Shown here one piece after another: positions 58,898-64,000 of a DNA stretch of 64,000 nucleotides. The stretch's first letter is position 1. Every line of letters starts with the position of its first letter. Made by a program: the position numbers and the translations under genes. The stretch comes from Actinomadura barringtoniae (lineage in GTDB: Bacteria; Actinomycetota; Actinomycetes; Streptosporangiales; Streptosporangiaceae). Under the pieces are notes generated by a model. It worked only from the letters and a program-made list of their open reading frames with translations, was not told where the DNA came from and did no database searches. The stretch covers positions 124,001-188,000 of the forward strand of contig NZ_JAGEOJ010000025.1 in NCBI RefSeq assembly GCF_017573505.1, given 5' to 3'.

Positions 58898-60019
58898 TCA
58901 GGCGGTGAGTCGCTGGCTCATCCAGCGCAGGATCGGGGGCAGGACCTTGTTCCACGTTCCGAAGTTGTGGCCGCCGCTGTCCAACGTGATCGAGGCCGCC
59001 TGCATCGGGGGCTTGACCATGGAGAGGAAGCGGTCGGTGCCCACCCTGTTCTGCTCGCCGACCTTGCTGGTGGTCACGAGCACCGAGACGGGCGGCGGCG
59101 GGAGGTTCTTCAGGCGCCAGAACAGGTCGTTCTCGTTCCGTACGGCGTCGCTGCCCGCGTAGAGGTCACCGGTCGTGACGTCCTTGATCGCACCGTAGTA
59201 GCCCGACATCGACGCGGCCGCGGAGAAGACGTTGGAGTAGCGCATGGCCAGCTTCAGCGAGCAGTAGCCGCCCGTGGACAGGCCCAGCGTGCCCCAGCCG
59301 TTCCGCGAGGTCGCCGTCCGGTACTGGGCCGCGACGGCCTCCGGCAGGTCCTGGGAGAAGAACGTGGCGACCTGCGGGCCGCCGGGGATGTCCATGCACT
59401 CGGTGTCGCGGCCCTCGGCGAGCGACGGCCGCATCATCACGTAGATGGTCGGCTTCACGCGCCCGGCCTTGATCTCCGTACGGGCGGTCTGCGGGACCTT
59501 CACCTGGCTGATCAGGTTGCGCACGGCGCCGGGGTAGCCGCTCATCACCAGGGCGACCGGGAAGTGCTTCTTCTCGCCGCCGGGCTGGAAGTACTCGGGG
59601 GGCAGGTAGACGTAGCCGTGGGCGTGCAGGCCGGACCGCGCCCCGCGGATGTTGACGGTGTCGACCTCGCCGTCCTGCCGGGGGTCGCCGCCCAGGTTGA
59701 ACTCCGGCTTGAGCTTGATCAGCTTCGCGCCCGCCAGCGCGCCGCCGTTGCCCTTGTTCTGGATCACCGGGCCCGGGGCGCCGCCGCCACCGATCCCGGT
59801 CAGCTCGCCCCACGTCGCATAGAAGCCGAACTGCTTGTTGACCAGCGACAAGGTCGTCAGCAGCACGAGCACCTGGCAGAGGCCGAGCAGCCCCAGACGG
59901 CCCACCACGATCCCGACGCCGCGCCCGGCGAGTTTGGGCCAGGCCCAGACCGTGCCGACCAGCACGACCAGCGCCGCTGCGACCAGCAGGCATATCAATG
60001 GCCAGCCGATGAGCGACAC
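58898..60019 (-). CDS. Membrane-anchored esterase (Ag85/esterase D-like alpha/beta hydrolase)
   Basis: A 373-aa protein; GTG at 60019 lies five bases after TAGGAG. Three hydrophobic segments (ICLLVAAALVVLVGTVWAWP, VGIVVGRLGLLGLCQVLVLL and nearby) form an N-terminal anchor. From residue 110 an esterase domain follows: GYVYLPPEYF, FPVALVMSGYPGAVRNL, PTIYVMMRPS, GTLGLSTGGYCSLKLAMRYSNVF with nucleophile Ser248 in GLSTGG, and ITLDSGGHNFGTWNKVLPPILRWM with the His. The same fold includes mycolyltransferase Ag85 and S-formylglutathione hydrolase. An extracellular acyl-transfer or deacylation role on envelope glycans fits the context. Confidence 0.8.
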   Translation of the reverse strand: MSLIGWPLICLLVAAALVVLVGTVWAWPKLAGRGVGIVVGRLGLLGLCQVLVLLTTLSLVNKQFGFYATWGELTGIGGGGAPGPVIQNKGNGGALAGAKLIKLKPEFNLGGDPRQDGEVDTVNIRGARSGLHAHGYVYLPPEYFQPGGEKKHFPVALVMSGYPGAVRNLISQVKVPQTARTEIKAGRVKPTIYVMMRPSLAEGRDTECMDIPGGPQVATFFSQDLPEAVAAQYRTATSRNGWGTLGLSTGGYCSLKLAMRYSNVFSAAASMSGYYGAIKDVTTGDLYAGSDAVRNENDLFWRLKNLPPPPVSVLVTTSKVGEQNRVGTDRFLSMVKPPMQAASITLDSGGHNFGTWNKVLPPILRWMSQRLTA

Positions 60020-60250
60020 GCACACTCCTAGATCCTGGGGCCCGGCAATCTCGGACGATACCGGCAAGTCCAGGTTGTCCGGTAACGGTTGTTGATCGTG
60101 GTACGCCTGGGATACCGTCCCCCGAGCTTGATCCACGCCTCCGCGGGGCCTGCTCCGGGCCTCCGCGTTCCCCGCACGCGTGCCGGTGGCTCCCCCCAGC
60201 GCCGAACTCGCAGTACCGGGCTCGGCGCCGTTCGTGATCAGGAGAGACTC

Positions 60251-61288
60251 ATGCGTGTTTCCTCTCGCGTCGCGGTTCCCCTCGCCGCCGCCGCGGTTCT
60301 CGCCTCCGCCGGAACGGCCGTCGCCGTGACGGCGGGGTCTGATTCGAAGGCCCAGAGGACCGGGGCGGCCGGGTCGGCCGACGCGGCGACCGCGGCCGCC
60401 GCGGGGTCGCCGAAGGTGGTGATCGGTAAGAATTTCGCCGATCCCGAGATCCTCAAGGCCGGGAAGACGTACTACGCGTACGCCACCAACACCGGCGGCA
60501 AGAACCTGCCGGTGGCGACGGCCCCCTCGGCGCGCGGCCCCTGGACTCTGCGGAGTGCGGACGGGCTGCCCAAGCTCGGCGCCTGGGCGCGTACGGGCAA
60601 GACGTGGGCGCCGGACGTGTCGCGGCGTAAGGACGGCAAGTACCTGCTCTACTACGCCGCCGCCAACAAGACGCTGAAGCACCAGTGCATCGGCGTCGCG
60701 GTCGCCTCGTCGCCGCTCGGACCCTTCCAGCCCGCCGCCAAGCCGCTGGTCTGCAAGGACCCGACGAACGCTAAGGCCAAGGCCGAGTTGATCGACCCGG
60801 CGAGCTACACCGAGGGCAACAGCCGCTACCTGCTCTACAAGGTCGGCTACAACGGCGCGAAGCCGTGGCGCCCGTCCTACCTCGTCCTGCACAAGGTGTC
60901 GGCGGACGGCCAGCGGCTCACCAAGTCGTACAAGGTGATCCTGCGGCTGAAGACCGAGCCGTACACCGTCGAGGCGCCCGACCTGGTGAAGCGGCGCGGC
61001 AAGTACGTGCTGTTCTACTCGGCCGGTGTCTTCAGCAAGGACAACTACCAGACGCGCTACGCGATCGCCTCGAAGCTCGGCGGCCCGTACACCAAGGGCG
61101 CCAAGCCGATGATGACGACGGCCGGCTTCGGCGGGAAGATCGTCGGTCCGGGCGGCGCGGACGCGCTGTACGACGGTGGCGCGTGGCGGATCGTCTTCCA
61201 CGGCGCGGCCTCGCTGAAGCCGCTCAAGCGCGTGATGTACGAGGCGGACCTGCGGTGGACCAAGGGCGGCGTGCCGTACGTCCGCTGA
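60251..61288 (+). CDS. Exported GH43-family glycoside hydrolase
   Basis: A 345-aa protein; ATG at 60251 after AGGAGAG. Signal peptide ends near GTAVAVTAG. Five-bladed propeller of clan GH-F: NFADPEILKAGKTYYAYAT with Asp64 as general base, KTWAPDVSRRKDGKYLLYYAA, ELIDPASYTEGNSRYLLYK, TVEAPDLVKRRGKYVLFYS with the general-acid Glu, and WRIVFHGAA near the end. GH43 enzymes cleave arabinofuranosides, xylosides or galactofuranosides. A furanose-cleaving role suits this galactofuranan region. It is divergent from the esterase gene and ends in a strong hairpin. Confidence 0.85.
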   Translation: MRVSSRVAVPLAAAAVLASAGTAVAVTAGSDSKAQRTGAAGSADAATAAAAGSPKVVIGKNFADPEILKAGKTYYAYATNTGGKNLPVATAPSARGPWTLRSADGLPKLGAWARTGKTWAPDVSRRKDGKYLLYYAAANKTLKHQCIGVAVASSPLGPFQPAAKPLVCKDPTNAKAKAELIDPASYTEGNSRYLLYKVGYNGAKPWRPSYLVLHKVSADGQRLTKSYKVILRLKTEPYTVEAPDLVKRRGKYVLFYSAGVFSKDNYQTRYAIASKLGGPYTKGAKPMMTTAGFGGKIVGPGGADALYDGGAWRIVFHGAASLKPLKRVMYEADLRWTKGGVPYVR

Positions 61289-61325
61289 TTTAGGACCGCT
61301 CGGCTCGCCATTTGAGACATGCCTG

Positions 61326-61359
61326 CACCGGGCGTGGCCGGATCCGGCCACGCCCGGTG
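61326..61359. terminator. Perfect palindromic hairpin
   Basis: A 34-bp perfect palindrome from CACCGGGCGTGGCC (61326) to its mirror ending GGTG (61359), centred on GGATCC. It lies 38 bp past the GH43 stop and should terminate it. Confidence 0.75.
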
Positions 61360-61552
61360 ACCTTGGTGTCCGATCTTTGCCGCAGGTGAACCCCGTGACC
61401 GAATTGGGGGAGCAAGTCGGTCATCACCATGCGCGTTCGGTTGAACGTGGCGCAGCACACCCGGAAGCTCTTTACTCTGTCCGGGTAGGAAACCAACCCA
61501 ATCCAGCCCCCAGGCGTTCCTTTCAATCTCGCAACTCCCAGGGGTCTCAGAA

Positions 61553-63637
61553 GTGACCGACATGGCGAGCGGCTCGGCGATGGCGCGGCTGATCCAGGCT
61601 GACCGCGTCTATGTCGGCTGGCGCTACGCGCAGGTACAGACCGATCCGGGCCCGGCCCCCGCCCGCCCGGAGCCGAGCGACGCCGCGCCCCCGGCACCGG
61701 TCGTTCCCGAGCTCCGCACCCCGGCCGAGAACATGTCCGTCCGGCCGCTGCGGATGGCGACGGCGGGCACCGGCGTGGGAGTGGCGCTCTTCCTCGTGTG
61801 CGGCATCGCCGGGGTGCTTCCCTGGGCGTTCGCGGGCGTGGCCCTGCTGGCCTGCGGGGTCGTCCTGGCCATCACCGGCTCGGCGCTGCGCAGGGACGAG
61901 CGGGCCGTACGGGCGAGGCTGGACCAGGCGCGCGAGGTCGGCGAGCGTGAACGGGCCGCCAAGCGCCGCGAACGCGACGCGGCCGAAAAGGAGCACGAGG
62001 CCGCCTACCGCGACTGGGAACGCCGCCGCCGCGCGTTCGAGAGCCAGCGCGAGTGGTACCCGGTGGCCGTCCCGCCCGGCGTCGACCGGGTGGACGTCGT
62101 CGGCGGCACGCTCGCGGGCTGGGCGGCGACCGTGACGACGATGGGCGCCGCGCGGCTCGCGGTCGGCGCCAGGGTCACCGTGATCGACCTGTCCGAGGGC
62201 GCGGTCGCGCACGACCTCCTGCGCCTCGCCGCCGACCGCGGCGACGACCCCCTCGTCTGGGTCCTGCCCGCCGACCTGCCGCGCCTGGACGCGACCAAGG
62301 GGATCGGCCCCGAGGCCCTCGCCGACGTCCTGTCCCTGGTGGTCAGCGCGGGCGAGGAGCAGGGCAGCACGCGCGACCTGTCGTTCGACAACTCCATCCT
62401 CGAGCGGATCATCGACGTGCTCGGCAACGACGCGACGATCCCGCAGATCACCGCCGCGCTCCGGGTGCTCGCCCAGGTCGGCGACCCGCGCGACGACCTG
62501 CGCCGCGGCCTGCTCACCGACGACCAGCTCGAACGGATCGCCACGCTCTTCGGCCGCGACGCCACCGACCGCATCGTCGTACGCCGCGCCTGGGCCCTGG
62601 AGGCCCAGCTCCGCAAGCTGGAGCGCCTCGCCACCGAGCCCGTACGCCTCCCGCCCTCCCGCCTGCACGTCGTGTCCATGGACCGCCGGGCAGGCGTCCT
62701 CACCAACCGCGTCCTCGGCACGTACGTCACGACCGCCCTCACCCACCGGATCCGCGAGTCGCCGCCCGCCGGCCGCTGGGACCACACCCTCTTCCTCTGC
62801 GGCGCGGAGAAGCTGCGCGGCGACGTCCTGGACCGCCTGATCGACGCCTGCGAGGCGACCGGCACCGGCCTGGTCCTGATGTACCGCTCGATCCCCGAGC
62901 ACGTACGCGAGCGCCTGGGCCGCCGCGGGCACGCCGCCGTCGGCTTCATGCGCCTGGGCAACCCCGACGACGCCCGGATCGCCGCCGAGCACATCGGCAC
63001 CGACCAGCGCCTCCTCGTCGCCGAGATCACCGACTCCGCCGGCGAGACCCTCTCCGACGTCGCGGGCGAGAGCTACGCCAGCACCGTCGCGTTCGCCCGC
63101 GTGCGCGGGAACGAGCTGACCGACCCCGTCTGGTCCGCGCTCCCCGCCCCCGCCTCCGACGACACCGCCCTGGTCGAGGGCATCAGCTCGACCGCCTGGG
63201 GCCGTACGATCCCCGCCACCGACGCCCGCCAGCGCTTCCGCGAACTGGCCATCGAGGCACCCCAACTGCAAGAGCTCCCGCCCACCGCGATGGTCTTCAC
63301 CCACGCCGGCGCCGCAGGCCGCCGCATCCTCCTGGTGGACGCCAACCCGGGCATCATCACCCTCCCCACCGCGCACTCGATGGAGTTCGAGGAGTACCTG
63401 CGCGAGCAGGAATCGCAAGCCGCCGAACTGGAGCGTGACACTCCCGAGGCCACCGAGGACGAGGAAGCCCCGAGGGACCAGCCGTCCCCGGCCCCCATCC
63501 CCGACCCCGAGGCCACACGCCCGCCCGGCGCGGCGGGCCCGTCGAGGGCCCGCCACGCCCTGCCCAGAGGCGCCTCACGCGCCGCCCGCATCGTGCCGCC
63601 GCTCAAGCCCAACGGCAAACACGCCGCCGACGACTAG
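61553..63637 (+). CDS. Large actinobacterial membrane protein of unknown function
   Basis: A 694-aa protein; GTG at 61553 (ATG 61562 is also possible). Two adjacent membrane helices (about 67-108) precede an Arg/Glu/Ala coiled coil (about 115-165). A large soluble alpha/beta domain follows (RLAVGARVTVIDLSEGAVAHDLLRLAADRG, DNSILERIIDVLGND, TGLVLMYRSIPEHVRERLGRRGHAAVGFMRLGNPDDARIAAEHIG). The C-terminal half of that domain has the layout of conjugation/FtsK-type P-loop proteins, but no Walker A was seen. An acidic/Pro tail ends the chain. It could be a motor-related scaffold; no function is assigned. Confidence 0.5.
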   Translation: MTDMASGSAMARLIQADRVYVGWRYAQVQTDPGPAPARPEPSDAAPPAPVVPELRTPAENMSVRPLRMATAGTGVGVALFLVCGIAGVLPWAFAGVALLACGVVLAITGSALRRDERAVRARLDQAREVGERERAAKRRERDAAEKEHEAAYRDWERRRRAFESQREWYPVAVPPGVDRVDVVGGTLAGWAATVTTMGAARLAVGARVTVIDLSEGAVAHDLLRLAADRGDDPLVWVLPADLPRLDATKGIGPEALADVLSLVVSAGEEQGSTRDLSFDNSILERIIDVLGNDATIPQITAALRVLAQVGDPRDDLRRGLLTDDQLERIATLFGRDATDRIVVRRAWALEAQLRKLERLATEPVRLPPSRLHVVSMDRRAGVLTNRVLGTYVTTALTHRIRESPPAGRWDHTLFLCGAEKLRGDVLDRLIDACEATGTGLVLMYRSIPEHVRERLGRRGHAAVGFMRLGNPDDARIAAEHIGTDQRLLVAEITDSAGETLSDVAGESYASTVAFARVRGNELTDPVWSALPAPASDDTALVEGISSTAWGRTIPATDARQRFRELAIEAPQLQELPPTAMVFTHAGAAGRRILLVDANPGIITLPTAHSMEFEEYLREQESQAAELERDTPEATEDEEAPRDQPSPAPIPDPEATRPPGAAGPSRARHALPRGASRAARIVPPLKPNGKHAADD

Positions 63638-63644
63638 CGAGTGA

Positions 63645-64000
63645 CTAGCGGGTCCGGACCTGCGCGGTCGCCTCGGGCGTGTAGGTGTTGGTCCAGAGCC
63701 GGTAGGTCCACTCGCCGAAAGTGCCATCGGAGTAGTGGGTGTCGGCGACCGTGTGAATCACGTCGAGTGAGGTGGACACCGCCATGCCGTAGGGATTCCG
63801 GACGATTCCCGAGTTGTGGTTGAAGACGTGGGTGGAATGGGCGCCGCTGATCGTGTCCTCCGTCTTCCACACGCCGTCCCCCTTCCAGACGAGGTCGTTG
63901 TCGCAGGAGGCGATGACGGTGTCGGTCTGCACCGGCGGGCCGTTCTTGACGACGTTCCACGCTCCCGAGTTGTAGGACATGTAGAAACGCTTCTGCTCGG
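63645..64000 (-). CDS. C-terminal part of a protein running off the window
   Basis: The frame is open to the window edge (EQKRFYMSYNSGAWNVV), so an internal ATG at 63980 is not necessarily the start. The visible ~118 residues are polar, with aromatic/Asn-rich strands (YNSGAWNVVKNGPP, VIASCDNDLVWKGDGVWKTEDTISG, HYSDGTFGEWTYRLWTNTYTPEATAQVRTR). The composition is that of an exported beta-rich domain. Base composition is slightly lower in GC than its neighbours. No family recognised. Confidence 0.5.
   Translation of the reverse strand, partial: EQKRFYMSYNSGAWNVVKNGPPVQTDTVIASCDNDLVWKGDGVWKTEDTISGAHSTHVFNHNSGIVRNPYGMAVSTSLDVIHTVADTHYSDGTFGEWTYRLWTNTYTPEATAQVRTR

Noticed and set aside
1..64000. 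Mobile elements and RNA genes
   Set aside because: No transposase, integrase, terminal inverted repeats, tRNA cloverleaf or rRNA sequence was recognised on either strand.

Overview
The window is high-GC DNA with many GTG starts, tightly overlapped operons (ATGA/GTGA junctions), a complete-looking ESX-type type VII secretion system (T7SS) core and a galactofuranan (Glf/GlfT) cluster. Together these point to a filamentous actinobacterium. Streptosporangiales/Thermomonosporaceae (an Actinomadura-like organism) is my best guess from gene style; no rRNA or tRNA is present to test it.

Layout. (1) 1-5.6 kb: the tail of one LURP-one-related (LOR) protein and a full LOR paralogue, a polytopic membrane protein, a three-gene minus-strand operon of single-pass membrane proteins with similar exported domains, and a first mycosin protease. 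(2) 5.8-9.6 kb: a compact cassette of a small Esx-like protein, a 434-aa candidate T7SS substrate, a LOR protein and a mini membrane protein. It is followed across a strong hairpin by an inverted, 5'-truncated copy of the substrate. (3) 9.6-22.6 kb: the T7SS core. eccC (three ATPase modules) and a YbaB-like gene are on the minus strand. eccD, eccB, four small WXG100/Esx-like proteins, a long Gly/Pro-rich EspB-like protein, a second mycosin and a lipoprotein are on the plus strand. No EccE or EccA was recognised. (4) 22.6-29.7 kb: a fourth LOR protein divergent from a receptor Ser/Thr kinase, a second lipoprotein of the same family, a SnoaL-like protein with a TetR regulator whose upstream region holds a 15-bp minisatellite, a proline-rich single-pass protein, and an orphan SpaB_C (thiopeptide/lantibiotic dehydratase C-terminal)-like protein. 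(5) 29.8-40.3 kb: a TPR regulator-like protein, an EspI-like MinD ATPase with SYDP repeats plus its overlapping partner, a MarR regulator, a DUF1266-like protein, a TIM-barrel-like protein and other conserved hypotheticals. (6) 40.4-63.6 kb: an envelope glycan region. It holds an LCP ligase, GT2 enzymes (one GlfT1-like), a sulfotransferase, glf, glfT2, wzm/wzt, an acyltransferase, a sulfatase lipoprotein, a BNR/ricin-type protein, an Ag85/esterase-D-like enzyme, a GH43 protein and a large membrane protein.

How the parts fit. EccB/C/D with mycosin form the secretion machine. The WXG100-like proteins, the EspB-like protein and the 434-aa protein are its probable cargo. The MinD/EspI-like ATPase and the receptor kinase are plausible regulators. 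The glf-glfT2-wzm-wzt-acyltransferase operon plus GlfT1-like and sulfotransferase genes would build, decorate and export a galactofuranose polymer that the LCP protein could attach to the wall. The most unusual features are the repeated LOR proteins associated with T7SS genes and the substrate cassette with its inverted truncated copy.
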